A DNA stretch of 64,000 nt from ZC4RG19 sp017577565 (GCA_047459075.1 VSCH01000013.1:1-64000); one strand, 5' to 3'. Counted from the first letter of the stretch, positions 50,903 to 59,945 are shown. Translations and numbers: made by a program. The notes: generated by a model from the letters alone, not told the origin.

Positions 50903-51856
50903 GTGATCGACGCCAGGGTCGCGCCGGCCGGGCCGGTCCACGAGGCCGCGCTCTACGGCGACCAGGACGAGCTGCTCGACGTCGTCGTGCCGTTCGTCGC
51001 CGCGGGCGCCCGGGCGGGCGAGGCGGTGGTCGTCGCCCTCGACGGGCGCGACGCCGATCGGGTCCGGGCCGCCACGGCCGGCGACCCCCGGATCGCCTAC
51101 CTCTCGCCGGCCGACGCCTACGCGCGGCCGGCGGTCACGCTGCGCACGTTCCGGTCGCTCGTCGACCGGCGGCTGGCCGGGGGCATCGCCCGGGTCCGGA
51201 TGGTCGGCGCGCTCCCGGCCCGGGTCGTCGGCTCGGCGTGGGACGCGTGGTGCCGCTACGAGGCGGCCGTCGAGCGGGTGTTCGCCCGGGCCCCCGTCTC
51301 GCTGCTGTGCGCCTACGACACCCGGGTGGCGAGCGACGAGGTGCTGGCCGACGTCGAGCAGCTGCACCACCGGCTCGCCCTGCCCGGTGGCGTCCTCGTC
51401 GCCCCGGGGCGCACGGCGGGCCCCGAGGAGCTCGTCGCCCGGCACCCCCCGCCGCCGCCCGACCCGCTCGAGGCCGGGCCGCCCGACCTCGAGCTGGTGG
51501 ACCCCTCCGTCCGGGAGGCCCGGCGGCGGGCCCACGCGCTGGCCGGGGCGGCCGGCCACGGGGACCAGGGCGCGGACGAGGTCGGGCTCGCGGTCAGCGA
51601 GACGGTCTCGAACGCCCGGGTGCACGGCCGGCCGCCGGTGGTCGTGCGGGGCTGGGCCGGGCCCGACCGCGTCGTCATCACCGTCGCCGACCAGGGCCCG
51701 GGGCCCGCCGACGCCCTGGTCGGCCTGGCCCCCGTCGCCCCGGACGCCCGCGACGGCCGTGGGCTGTGGATCGTCCAGCAGCTCTGCCCCGACGTCGCCC
51801 TCGTGCGCGCCGAGGGGACCTTCACCGTCCGCCTGCGGTTCCCCCGCACCGGCTGA
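50903..51856 (+). CDS. MEDS-domain protein with HATPase (anti-sigma-like) domain
   Basis: A 317-residue protein. Residues about 12-165 are a MEDS sensor domain (HEAALYGDQDELLDVVVPFV, AGARAGEAVVVALDG). Residues about 200-315 are an HATPase of the anti-sigma kinase type: DEVGLAVSETVSNARVHGRP carries the N-box Asn, VITVADQGPGPADALVGL the G1 Asp, and GRGLWIVQQLCPDVALV the G2. It is the likely kinase of the STAS/SpoIIE partner-switching system. GTG 50903 overlaps the end of a possible 25-codon ORF (GTG 50829), perhaps a coupled leader. Confidence 0.85.
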   Translation: MIDARVAPAGPVHEAALYGDQDELLDVVVPFVAAGARAGEAVVVALDGRDADRVRAATAGDPRIAYLSPADAYARPAVTLRTFRSLVDRRLAGGIARVRMVGALPARVVGSAWDAWCRYEAAVERVFARAPVSLLCAYDTRVASDEVLADVEQLHHRLALPGGVLVAPGRTAGPEELVARHPPPPPDPLEAGPPDLELVDPSVREARRRAHALAGAAGHGDQGADEVGLAVSETVSNARVHGRPPVVVRGWAGPDRVVITVADQGPGPADALVGLAPVAPDARDGRGLWIVQQLCPDVALVRAEGTFTVRLRFPRTG

Positions 51857-51881
51857 CCGGCCGGGTGGCGGCCGCCGGCCC

Positions 51882-53855
51882 TCAGCCCGTCAGGACGTAC
51901 TCGTCGGGGTCCGGCCGCAGCGTGCGCTGCCAGTACTCGAGCAGCGTGAACGGCCAGTTCTGGCTGACCCGACCGCTCGCGTTCTTGTACCAGCTGTTCA
52001 CGTCGGAGGCGCCCCAGGCCATGAGCTCGTTGGCCCGGTCGACCTCCTCGTTGAACCGGTCGTGCACCTCCCGGCGGACGTCGACGGCCCGCTTCCCCCG
52101 GCGGAGGGCCATCTCGAGGAGGCCCATGATGTACCGCACCCCGCACTCGGAGAAGTAGATGATGCTGCCGTTGATGACGATGTTGGTGTTCGGGCCGTAG
52201 AGGCAGAACAGGTTGGGGAAGCCGGGCACGGTGATGCCGAGGTAGGCGCGGGGCTCGCCCTGCCAGTGCTCGTGCAGGTCGACGCCGTCCCGCCCGGTCA
52301 CCTTCATCGGGGCGAGGAACTTCGAGGCGGTGAAGCCGGTCCCGTAGATGATCACGTCGACGTCGTGGGCCGTGCCGTCGACGGTGACGAGGCCGCTCGG
52401 GGTGATCTCCCGGATGCCGGTGGTGATCAGGCGCACGTTGTCCCGCTTCAGCGCGCTCGCCCACACGCCGTTGTCGCGGATCATGCGCTTGGCGCCCGGC
52501 GGGTAGTTCGGCACCACGACCTCGAGCAGGTCGGGGCGGTCGGCGAACTGCTGCTTGATGTAGTCGGTGAACAGCGCCTGGACCATGGCGTTGGCGGCGC
52601 TGACCGAGCCGGGCACGTCCCAGTCGGGGTCGACCTGGACGGTGGCGAGGACGCCGTCGCCCATCCGCCAGAAGATGCAGAACCGGTGGATCTCGCTGTA
52701 GGCCGGCACGTGCTCGTAGAGCCAGCGCAGGCCGGGCGGCACCTCGGCGTGGTAGTCGGGCGTGGGCACCATCCAGGCCGGCGTGCGCTGGAACACCAGC
52801 AGCTCGCCCACGACGGGCGCGATCTCGGGGACGAACTGCATGGCGCTGGCGCCGGTGCCGATGACCGCCACCCGCTTGCCCCGCAGGTCGACGTCGTGGC
52901 GCCAGCGGGCGGAGTGGAACGCCGGACCGGCGAAGGTGTCGCGGCCGGGGATCTCGGGGTAGTGCGGCCGGTTGAGCTGGCCGACCGCGCTGATGACGGC
53001 GTCGGCCACCAGCGTGTGCTCGGCGCCCTCCGCGTCGCGCACGACGACCGACCACCGGTGGTCGTCCTCGTGCCAGGTGGCGGACAGGACCTCGGTGCGG
53101 AAGCGGATGTGCTCCCAGAGGCCGAAGGCGTCGGCGCACTCGCGGAAGTAGCGGTGCAGCACCGGCTGGGTGGAGTAGTGGTACGGCCAGTCGTGCCGCT
53201 GGGCGAACGAGTAGCTGTAGTTGTGGTTGGGGTTGTCGACCCGGCACCCGGGATAGGTGTTCTCGTACCAGGTGCCGCCGACGTCGTCGTTCTTCTCGAC
53301 GATGACGAAGTCGATGCCGGCCTGCTTGAGCCGGTAGCCGGCGAGGAGGCCCGACATGCCGGCGCCGATGACCAGCACCCGGAAGTCGAGGTCGGGCGCG
53401 ATCTCGTCCTTGCGCCAGGTGGGGGCCCGGCGGTCCTCGCCCCGGTGGGCCAGCTCCTCCTCGAGCAGCGGCAGGTAGTCGGCCATCGAGCCGCCGAGCG
53501 TCGTGTCGCCGCCGACCGCGTGCTCGAGGATCCGCAGCAGGTCCTCGTCCGACGGCGGCGGCGCCGGCCGGCAGCCCTCGTCCCGGAACCGGATCAGCGT
53601 CCGCAGGGCCAGCTCGCGGATGGCGTCGGCCTGCTCGTCGGAGAAGCCGGTGCCGGAGGGCATCGCCATCATCACCGGGTCGGGGCGGAGGTCCTCGCGC
53701 AGCAGGCCGAGGTCGCCGGTGGCGTAGGCCAGCGCCGGCAGCAGCGGCTGCAGCTCGGCGTCGGCCAGGTGCCGCCGGATCTCCTCGTCGCTGGCGGAGA
53801 TCGGCTGGACCTCCGAGATGAACGGGCTCACCGTCCACGTCGTGGGCTCGGCCAT
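51882..53855 (-). CDS. Baeyer-Villiger-type flavin monooxygenase
   Basis: A 657-residue FAD/NADPH enzyme. FAD Rossmann VLVIGAGMSGLLAGYRL (residues 160-176), FAD-linked DVGGTWYENTYPGCRVD, NADPH Rossmann AVIGTGASAMQFVPEIA. The BVMO fingerprint FxGxxxHxxxW is present (Phe308-Trp318), though the following Pro/Asp is Arg. A 150-residue N-terminal extension, unlike small BVMOs, matches the PAMO/steroid-monooxygenase-like group. It inserts oxygen next to a ketone, e.g. in steroids. ATG 53855, divergent from the acyl-CoA dehydrogenase pair across a KstR-like operator. Confidence 0.9.
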   Translation of the reverse strand: MAEPTTWTVSPFISEVQPISASDEEIRRHLADAELQPLLPALAYATGDLGLLREDLRPDPVMMAMPSGTGFSDEQADAIRELALRTLIRFRDEGCRPAPPPSDEDLLRILEHAVGGDTTLGGSMADYLPLLEEELAHRGEDRRAPTWRKDEIAPDLDFRVLVIGAGMSGLLAGYRLKQAGIDFVIVEKNDDVGGTWYENTYPGCRVDNPNHNYSYSFAQRHDWPYHYSTQPVLHRYFRECADAFGLWEHIRFRTEVLSATWHEDDHRWSVVVRDAEGAEHTLVADAVISAVGQLNRPHYPEIPGRDTFAGPAFHSARWRHDVDLRGKRVAVIGTGASAMQFVPEIAPVVGELLVFQRTPAWMVPTPDYHAEVPPGLRWLYEHVPAYSEIHRFCIFWRMGDGVLATVQVDPDWDVPGSVSAANAMVQALFTDYIKQQFADRPDLLEVVVPNYPPGAKRMIRDNGVWASALKRDNVRLITTGIREITPSGLVTVDGTAHDVDVIIYGTGFTASKFLAPMKVTGRDGVDLHEHWQGEPRAYLGITVPGFPNLFCLYGPNTNIVINGSIIYFSECGVRYIMGLLEMALRRGKRAVDVRREVHDRFNEEVDRANELMAWGASDVNSWYKNASGRVSQNWPFTLLEYWQRTLRPDPDEYVLTG

Positions 53856-54008
53856 CGTTCCTCGCGCTCCCTTCCCCGACGGATGCGCTCGCCGAGAGCG
53901 TCCGTGCCGCAGGTGTGACGAACGGTACAGGTCCACACGCCGACCCGGCCAAGGGACGGAGGTCCCCTCGCCGGCGGGACTGACGTCACCGTCAGCGTCC
54001 TCCGCCAC

Positions 54009-54022
54009 TAGAACACGTTCTC
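54009..54022. promoter_or_regulatory. KstR-like operator between BVMO and acyl-CoA dehydrogenases
   Basis: TAGAAC-AC-GTTCTC: AGAAC and GTTCT arms are perfect with the 2-bp spacer of known KstR sites. It lies about 45-155 bp from the two divergent genes. Confidence 0.6.
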
Positions 54023-54064
54023 GTCGCGGGCCATACTGGCGCTCCGACCACCAGGAGGGGGACG

Positions 54065-55240
54065 TTGCACCTGGCCTACACGGAGGCGGAGGAGCAGCTG
54101 CGCGCCGAGCTGCGCGCCTACTACGACGAGCTGCTCGACGAGGAGACCCGCCGCGAGCTGCGCCGCGCCAACGGCGTCGGCCCGGTGGTCCGCCGCATCG
54201 TCCGGCAGATGGGCGAGGACGGCTGGCTCGGCATCGGCTGGCCCGTCGAGTACGGCGGCCAGGGCCGCGGGCCGGTCGAGCAGTTCATCTTCTTCGACGA
54301 GTCGATGCGGGCCGGCGCCCCCGTGCCCATGCTGACCATCAACACGGTGGCGCCGACGATCATGCAGTTCGGCACCGAGGAGCAGAAGCGCCGCTTCCTC
54401 CCGCCGATCCTCCGGGGCGAGATCCACTTCTGCATCGGCTACAGCGAGCCGAACGCCGGCACCGACCTGGCCTCGCTGCGCACCCGGGCGGTGCGCGACG
54501 GCGACCACTACGTCGTCACCGGCCAGAAGATGTGGACCAGCCTGGCCAGCGACGCCGACTACTGCTGGCTGGCGGCCCGCACCGGCGACGAGGACAGCCG
54601 CCACCGGGGCATCTCGATCTTCATCGTCCCGATGGACAGCCCCGGCATCGAGCGCACGCCGCTGCGCCTGCTCTCGTCCCACGACATCTGCGCCGTGCAC
54701 TGGGACGGCGTGCGCGTCCCGGTCGAGAACCGGGTCGGCGGCGAGAACGAGGGCTGGAACCTCATCGTCAACCAGCTCAACCACGAGCGGGTCACGCTGT
54801 GCAGCCCGGGCATGGCCGAGGAGCTGCTGCACGACACCATCGAGTGGGCCCGCACGACCCGGCTGCCCGACGGCCGGCTGGTCGCCGACCAGGAGTGGGT
54901 GCGCGTCAACCTGGCCAAGGCCTACGCCGGCTTCGAGTTCCTGCGCCTCGCCAACTGGAAGGTGGCCTGGGACGCCACGAGGGACCGCCTGGAGGTGGCC
55001 GACGCCAGCACGATCAAGGTCTTCGGCACCGAGCACTACCTCGAGACCTTCCGGCTGCTCATGGAGGTGCTGGGCGAGCGGTCCTACCTCGTCGAGGACA
55101 CGCCGGGGGCGCTGCTCGCCGGCCGCCTCGAGCAGCTCTACCGCAGCCTGCTCATCCTCACCTTCGGCGGCGGCACCAACGAGCTGCAGCGCGACCTGAT
55201 CGCCGGCTTCGGCCTCGGCATGCCGATGGCGAAGCGCTGA
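54065..55240 (+). CDS. Acyl-CoA dehydrogenase, subunit 1
   Basis: A 391-residue FAD enzyme with TTG start after GGAGGGGGAC. The substrate/FAD loop HFCIGYSEPNAGTDLASL is present, as is VVTGQKMWTSLAS. The C-terminus TFGGGTNELQRDLIAGFGLG supplies FAD contacts. In actinobacterial sterol loci such proteins pair with a second subunit as alpha2beta2 heteromers, and the next gene is that partner. Only one of the pair usually has the catalytic Glu; this one's position (TFGGGTNE) fits the FAD-binding side. Confidence 0.92.
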   Translation: MHLAYTEAEEQLRAELRAYYDELLDEETRRELRRANGVGPVVRRIVRQMGEDGWLGIGWPVEYGGQGRGPVEQFIFFDESMRAGAPVPMLTINTVAPTIMQFGTEEQKRRFLPPILRGEIHFCIGYSEPNAGTDLASLRTRAVRDGDHYVVTGQKMWTSLASDADYCWLAARTGDEDSRHRGISIFIVPMDSPGIERTPLRLLSSHDICAVHWDGVRVPVENRVGGENEGWNLIVNQLNHERVTLCSPGMAEELLHDTIEWARTTRLPDGRLVADQEWVRVNLAKAYAGFEFLRLANWKVAWDATRDRLEVADASTIKVFGTEHYLETFRLLMEVLGERSYLVEDTPGALLAGRLEQLYRSLLILTFGGGTNELQRDLIAGFGLGMPMAKR

Positions 55241-55257
55241 CACCCCAGGGGGAGGCG

Positions 55258-56388
55258 ATGGACTTCGACCTGACCGACGAGCAGCAGGCCACCGTCGAGG
55301 CGGCGAGCAAGCTGCTGGGCGACCGGTCCACCCCGGCGGCGCTGCGGGAGCTCGAGCAGCGCGACGAGCTGCGCTTCGACCGCGACCTGTGGGCCGCCAT
55401 GGCCGGCGCCGGCCTGCTCGGCATCGCCGTGCCGGTCGAGCACGGCGGGGCGGGGCAGGGGGTGCTGGAGCTGGCCCTCCTCCTCGAGGAGGTGGGCCGC
55501 CGGACCGCCCCGGTGCCGGCGCTGGCCGCGCTGGCGCTCGGCGGGCTGCCGATCGCCCGGTGGGGCACGGCGGACCAGCAGGCCGCCGTCCTGCCCGGTC
55601 TGGCCGAGGGGACGGTCGTGCCGACGGCGGCCCTCGTGCAGCCGTCCGGCGACCCGCTGACGCCCTCGGTGGCGGCCCGCCGGGACGGCGACGGCTGGGT
55701 GCTGGACGGCGCCTGCACCAACGTGCCGGCCGGGCTGGTCGCCGACCTCGTGCTCGTGCCGGCGACGACCGACGCCGGCGAGACGGGCCTGTTCCTCGTC
55801 CCGGCCGGTGCCCCCGGGGTGGGCCGCGAGCGCCAGGACACGACGACGGGCACGCCCGAGGCCCGCCTGACCCTCGACGGCGTGCGCCTCGGCGCCGGCG
55901 ACGTGGTGGGGCCGGTGGACGAGGCGGCGACGGCGCTGCGGTGGCTGGTCGACCACGCGACGGTGGCCGCGTGCGCGGTCATGGCCGGCGTCGCCGCCGA
56001 GGCGATCCGGCTGACCGGCGAGTACACCTCGCAGCGCGAGCAGTTCGGGCGGCCGATCGCCACCTTCCAGGCCGTCGGGCAGCGGGCGGCCGACGCCTAC
56101 GTCGACACCCAGGCCATCCGGCTCACCATGCTGCAGGCCGCGTGGCGGCTCGGCGCCGGGCTCCCCGCCGACCGCGAGGTCGCGGTCGCCAAGTACTTCG
56201 CGGCCGCCGGCGGCCAGCGCGTCGTGCACGCGGCCGCCCACCTGCACGGCGGCGTGGGCGTCGACCGCGACTACCCGCTGCACCGCTACTTCCTGCTGGC
56301 CAAGCAGCTCGAGCTGTTCCTCGGCGGCGCCAGCCGGCAGCTGCTGCGGCTCGGCGCCATCCTTGCCGCCGAGGGCCCCACGCGCTGA
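55258..56388 (+). CDS. Acyl-CoA dehydrogenase, subunit 2
   Basis: A 376-residue acyl-CoA-dehydrogenase-like subunit, 17 bp downstream, ATG with GGGGGAGGC upstream. N-terminal MDFDLTDEQQATVEAASKLL, a Rossmann-like FAD region weaker than its partner (AALVQPSGDPLTPSVAARRD replaces the usual YTEPxAGSD), and the C-terminal YTSQREQFGRPIATFQAVGQ and AHLHGGVGVDRDYPLHRYF blocks. The loss of one FAD-binding motif fits a heteromeric complex, as in FadE26/27-type enzymes acting on cholesterol side chains. Confidence 0.92.
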   Translation: MDFDLTDEQQATVEAASKLLGDRSTPAALRELEQRDELRFDRDLWAAMAGAGLLGIAVPVEHGGAGQGVLELALLLEEVGRRTAPVPALAALALGGLPIARWGTADQQAAVLPGLAEGTVVPTAALVQPSGDPLTPSVAARRDGDGWVLDGACTNVPAGLVADLVLVPATTDAGETGLFLVPAGAPGVGRERQDTTTGTPEARLTLDGVRLGAGDVVGPVDEAATALRWLVDHATVAACAVMAGVAAEAIRLTGEYTSQREQFGRPIATFQAVGQRAADAYVDTQAIRLTMLQAAWRLGAGLPADREVAVAKYFAAAGGQRVVHAAAHLHGGVGVDRDYPLHRYFLLAKQLELFLGGASRQLLRLGAILAAEGPTR

Positions 56389-56448
56389 CCCGGCCCGCCC
56401 CGTGCGGGCGGGCCGGCGGTCGGGCCGGATCGGGCCGGCGTCGCCGGC

Positions 56449-56700
56449 CTAGCCGGTGGGGAGCTCGACCCGGTCGACGGCCTTGTCGGTCTGCTCGGCC
56501 ACGTTGGCGCAGTGGGCGCAGCAGTAGAAGCGGCCGTTCACCTCGACGCCGTGGCCGACGACCCGGCAGCCGCAGTGCTCGCAGACCGGGGCCAGGCGGT
56601 GGATCGCGCACTCGAAGCTGTCGAACGTGTGGTGCGCGCCGGCCGCGACCACCTCGAAGGCCTTGTCGTAGTCGTTCCCGCAGACCTCGCAACGGGCCAT
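56449..56700 (-). CDS. Zinc-ribbon protein
   Basis: An 83-residue Cys-rich protein. CEVCGNDYDKAFEVVAAG, then FECAIHRLAPVCEHCGCRVV and FYCCAHCANVAEQTDK provide about ten Cys and several His, enough for two zinc or metal sites. It resembles small prokaryotic metallothionein- or YHS/TRASH-like proteins. Function unknown, possibly metal buffering. ATG 56700. Confidence 0.8.
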   Translation of the reverse strand: MARCEVCGNDYDKAFEVVAAGAHHTFDSFECAIHRLAPVCEHCGCRVVGHGVEVNGRFYCCAHCANVAEQTDKAVDRVELPTG

Positions 56701-56827
56701 GTCGGTACCTCCGGTGCTCGGCGACGTCGCGGGCGTACCCGGGCGGCGGACGGCCGACACCCCGTGCTCTCGCGCTCTCAGCGGCTACGGTCGCGCGGGT
56801 CGCGGCCGAGCCGGCGAGGAGGGCGCG

Positions 56828-58669
56828 GTGGACAGCAGCGAGATCGTGCGCGGCATCGGGCTCGTGGTCGTCCTCGGCGTCGGCCTGCAGTGGCTGGGCC
56901 GGCGGATCGGCTTGCCCTCGATCGTGCTGCTGCTGGCCGGCGGCCTGGCGGTGGGCCCGGGGCTGGGCTGGCTCGACCCCGACGAGATCTTCGGCGACGC
57001 CCTCTTCCCGGTCGTGTCGCTCGCCGTCGCCGTGCTGCTGTTCCACGGCGGGATGGAGCTGCGGCTCGCCGACCTGCGGGGCCCCGCCCGGGGGCCGGTC
57101 CTCCGGCTCGTCACCGTCGGGGCGCTGACGACCTGGCTGCTGGCGGCCGGCACCGTCCACCTCCTCCTCGACGGGGCGGCGCGGCTGTCGCTCGTCATCG
57201 GGGCGATCCTCGTCGTGTCCGGGCCGACGGTCGTCGGCCCGCTGCTGCGCATCGCCCGGCCCCGCGACCCACCGGCCACGATCCTCCGCTGGGAGGGCAT
57301 CCTCATCGACCCCCTGGGCGCCACGCTCGGCGTGTTCTGCGTCAACGCCTTCTTCGTCACCGAGCTGAGCCTCCAGGAGCTGTGGCGGGACGTCCTGTCG
57401 GTGGCCCTGGCCGGGGTGGCCGCCGGGCTGGCCGGGGCGGCGCTGCTGGTCACCGCCCTGCGCCGGCTGACCGTGCCCGACGAGCTCGAGGTCGCCGTCC
57501 CGTTCATGTTCGTCGTCGCCGCCTACGTGGCGGCCGAGTCGGTCCGGCCCGAGGCCGGGCTGTTCGCCACGACGGCGATGGGCGTGGCGGTGGCCAACCA
57601 GCGGGTGGTCCCCACCCGGGAGCTGCGCGCCTTCGGCGAGCCGGTCGTCGCGCTCCTGCTCGGCGCGCTGTTCGTCGTGCTCGCCGCCCGCGTCGACGGC
57701 CAGGCGCTGATCGACCACGTGCCCGAGGCGCTCGCGCTCGCCGCGGTCCTCGCCCTGGTCGTCCGCCCGCTCGTCGTCGTGCTCAGCACCCTGGGCCAGC
57801 CCGGCCTCGACCGGCGGGACCGGGCCTTCCTGGCCTGCCTGGCGCCGCGCGGCGTCGTCGCGGCCGCCACCGCGGCGCTCTACTCCCTGCGCCTCGACCA
57901 GATCGGCGAGCCCGCCGACGGGCTGGTGCCGGTCGTCTTCGCGGTGGTCATCGCCCTCGCCCTCCTCTACGGCCTCGGCGCCGCGCCGGCGGCCCGGTGG
58001 CTGGGCGTGGCCCGCCCGAGCCCCCGGGGCGCGCTGCTCGTCGGCGGGCACCGCTGGCTGCTCGGGCTGGCCGCCGCGCTGACCCGCCACGGCGTGCCGG
58101 TCGTGGTGGCCGCCCGGGGGCGGGCCGACCTGGCGGGGCGCGACGACCTCCCGTTCCGCGTGCACACCGGGCTGATCACCGCGCTGCCGGCGAGCGGCCT
58201 GCTCGACGACGTGGGCGGCGCGGTCATCGCGTCGCGCGACGACGAGGTCGACCTCATCGCGCTCGACGTGGCGGTGTCGCAGCTCGGGCGGGGCGCGGTC
58301 TGGGTGCTGCCGAGCGAGCCGGCCGGGGGCGGCGCGCGGCGCGCCGACCCCGAGCCCGACCCCCGGACCTGGTCGCGGCGGCCGTTCTCGCCCGGCGCCA
58401 CCCACGACGCGCTCGACGCGGCCGTCGTCGCGGGTCACGAGGTGCGGACGGTCGACGCCGACGACGTGCCCGAGGGCGCGCACGTGCTGGCCGTGCTCAC
58501 CCCGGCCGGCCGGTGGACCGCGTCCGTCGACGGGCCCCCGCCGCCCGGGTCCCGCCTGGTCGTCCTCGACCCGGCGCCGGTCGCGGCGGGGGAGCGGGAC
58601 GGCGCCGCGGCCGCGATCGGCGACCCCGAGGCCCGGCGTGGTCAGCGCGAGCCGGCCGCGGACGACTGA
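56828..58669 (+). CDS. Na+/H+ antiporter (CPA1 family) with C-terminal regulatory domain
   Basis: A 613-residue transporter, GTG with GAGGAGGGCGC upstream. About 12 helices: LPSIVLLLAGGLAVGPGLGW, LFPVVSLAVAVLLFHGGMEL, and the ion-binding region GILIDPLGATLGVFCVNAFF with Asp. APRGVVAAATAALYSLRLDQ matches the CPA1 APRGG motif. After helix 12 a cytoplasmic 210-residue domain (ALLVGGHRWLLGLAAALTRH, AVIASRDDEVDLIALDVAVS) resembles TrkA-N/KTN nucleotide-binding domains. Exchanges Na+ or K+ for H+. Confidence 0.9.
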   Translation: MDSSEIVRGIGLVVVLGVGLQWLGRRIGLPSIVLLLAGGLAVGPGLGWLDPDEIFGDALFPVVSLAVAVLLFHGGMELRLADLRGPARGPVLRLVTVGALTTWLLAAGTVHLLLDGAARLSLVIGAILVVSGPTVVGPLLRIARPRDPPATILRWEGILIDPLGATLGVFCVNAFFVTELSLQELWRDVLSVALAGVAAGLAGAALLVTALRRLTVPDELEVAVPFMFVVAAYVAAESVRPEAGLFATTAMGVAVANQRVVPTRELRAFGEPVVALLLGALFVVLAARVDGQALIDHVPEALALAAVLALVVRPLVVVLSTLGQPGLDRRDRAFLACLAPRGVVAAATAALYSLRLDQIGEPADGLVPVVFAVVIALALLYGLGAAPAARWLGVARPSPRGALLVGGHRWLLGLAAALTRHGVPVVVAARGRADLAGRDDLPFRVHTGLITALPASGLLDDVGGAVIASRDDEVDLIALDVAVSQLGRGAVWVLPSEPAGGGARRADPEPDPRTWSRRPFSPGATHDALDAAVVAGHEVRTVDADDVPEGAHVLAVLTPAGRWTASVDGPPPPGSRLVVLDPAPVAAGERDGAAAAIGDPEARRGQREPAADD

Positions 58670-59322
58670 GCGGTCGGGCCGAGCAGCTGCTGCGCCAGCG
58701 TCTCGGCCAGCCAGCGCTCGTAGCGGGCGCCCGACCAGCCGCGGTCGAGCACGAGCAGGCCGTAGACCTCGGGGGAGGCGAGGGCGTGGACGACGTCGGC
58801 CGCGTCGCGCTCGCGCAGCCCGTCCCGGAGCGCGCCGGCCCGGGCGAGGGCCCGGGCGACGTGGCGCTGGCCCTCGTGGCGCTGGCGGGAGACCTCGTCG
58901 AGCATCGCCGCCGCCTCGGGGTCGGAGCGGGCGGCATCCGCGAGCAGGCGGTGCACCGGGGCGGTGCGGGCCATGAGGTCGCGCAGCAGCGTGGCGAAGC
59001 GGCCGAGCAGCTCGTGGGGGTCGGGTGTGGCGAGCAGGTCCTGCACCCGGGGCCGGTCGAGCATCGCCACGTCCTCGTGGTCGCCGGCGATGGCGACGTC
59101 GAGCACCGCCTTCAGGATCCCCAGCTTCGAGCCGAACAGCCGGTAGACGGTGGCCTGGGGGGTGTCGGAGGCCTCGCTGATCGCCTCGATGGTGGTGGCC
59201 GCGTAGCCCCGCTCCTCGAACAGGCGGCGGGCCGCCTCCACCACCGCCGCCCGGGTCCGCCGGGTGCGCGCCTGGGGCGGACGGCGCCTCGACGGGGGGA
59301 CGTCCTTGACGGGCTCGCTCAC
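58642..59322 (-). CDS. TetR-family regulator
   Basis: A 226-residue regulator. HTH at VVEAARRLFEERGYAATTIE, AISEASDTPQATVYRLFGSK; C-terminal bundle YERWLAETLAQQLLGP. GTG 59322 lies next to a large symmetric operator, suggesting autoregulation. Its 3' end overlaps the antiporter 3' end by 28 bp on the opposite strand. Divergent from the gene at 59408, a likely target. Confidence 0.9.
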   Translation of the reverse strand: MSEPVKDVPPSRRRPPQARTRRTRAAVVEAARRLFEERGYAATTIEAISEASDTPQATVYRLFGSKLGILKAVLDVAIAGDHEDVAMLDRPRVQDLLATPDPHELLGRFATLLRDLMARTAPVHRLLADAARSDPEAAAMLDEVSRQRHEGQRHVARALARAGALRDGLRERDAADVVHALASPEVYGLLVLDRGWSGARYERWLAETLAQQLLGPTAQSSAAGSR

Positions 59323-59327
59323 GTATG

Positions 59328-59364
59328 TGAGAGTAGCACTATCAAATCGATAGTAAGACTCTCA
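59328..59364. promoter_or_regulatory. Nested 37-bp operator dyad for TetR
   Basis: TGAGAGT (59328-59334) faces ACTCTCA (59358-59364), and inside ACTATC (59338-59343) faces GATAGT (59349-59354). Both pairs are perfect and share the same centre at 59346. Typical of a TetR dimer (or two dimers) site in the divergent promoter. Confidence 0.85.
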
Positions 59365-59407
59365 TTCTGAGCCGGGCCCGGGAGGGCCGGGAGGAGGAAC
59401 CGACGTG

Positions 59408-59890
59408 ATGGGCATCCGGGACGCGACATCGGGCCAGGTCGTCGACTTCAGGGAGGTGTCGACCGCCGGGCTCGAGCCGTCGCCGCACGCGGAGGCGCTG
59501 GCCGGGCTGCGGGCCAACGAGGCCCGCTACTTCAAGAACAAGTACGACCACGACTTCACCGTCTACCCGGCGGCCGAGGCCGCCGACGTCGTCGACTGGG
59601 TCCACCGGATCCTGAGGGAGGAGCGGGGCATCGAGATCGCCTCCCCGCCCCTGCAGGCCGCGCTGGTCGAGGTCGAGGGCACGAGGTGGGCCCACGTGTT
59701 CTACGAGAGCGGCCTCGCCGTCAACGTCCTCTACGAGCTGGCGCCGGGCGGCAAGCGGGCCGTCGGCTTCAAGCTCTGCGAGGGCATGGACGTGCCCGAG
59801 GAGCTGGCGGGCTTCAAGTTCGCCCGCCAGCGGTCGAAGCTGGCCGGCACCATCCGCGGCTCGTTCTTCGTCATCAAGGGCGAGTACTGA
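59408..59890 (+). CDS. Hypothetical protein under TetR control
   Basis: A 160-residue soluble protein, ATG 59408 (GTG 59405 also possible) after GGAGGAGGAACC. No domain recognised. It holds YFKNKYDHDFTVYPAAEAAD, HRILREERGIEIASPPLQAA, WAHVFYESGLAVNVLYELAP and KFARQRSKLAGTIRGSFFVI. The composition suggests a small alpha/beta ligand-binding protein. The operator and divergent TetR suggest it responds to a small molecule. Confidence 0.7.
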   Translation: MGIRDATSGQVVDFREVSTAGLEPSPHAEALAGLRANEARYFKNKYDHDFTVYPAAEAADVVDWVHRILREERGIEIASPPLQAALVEVEGTRWAHVFYESGLAVNVLYELAPGGKRAVGFKLCEGMDVPEELAGFKFARQRSKLAGTIRGSFFVIKGEY

Positions 59891-59945
59891 GCGCTCGATG
59901 GGGTCGCGCCGGGCCGGCGACTCCGCCCGGGGGAGCGCCGCGGGC

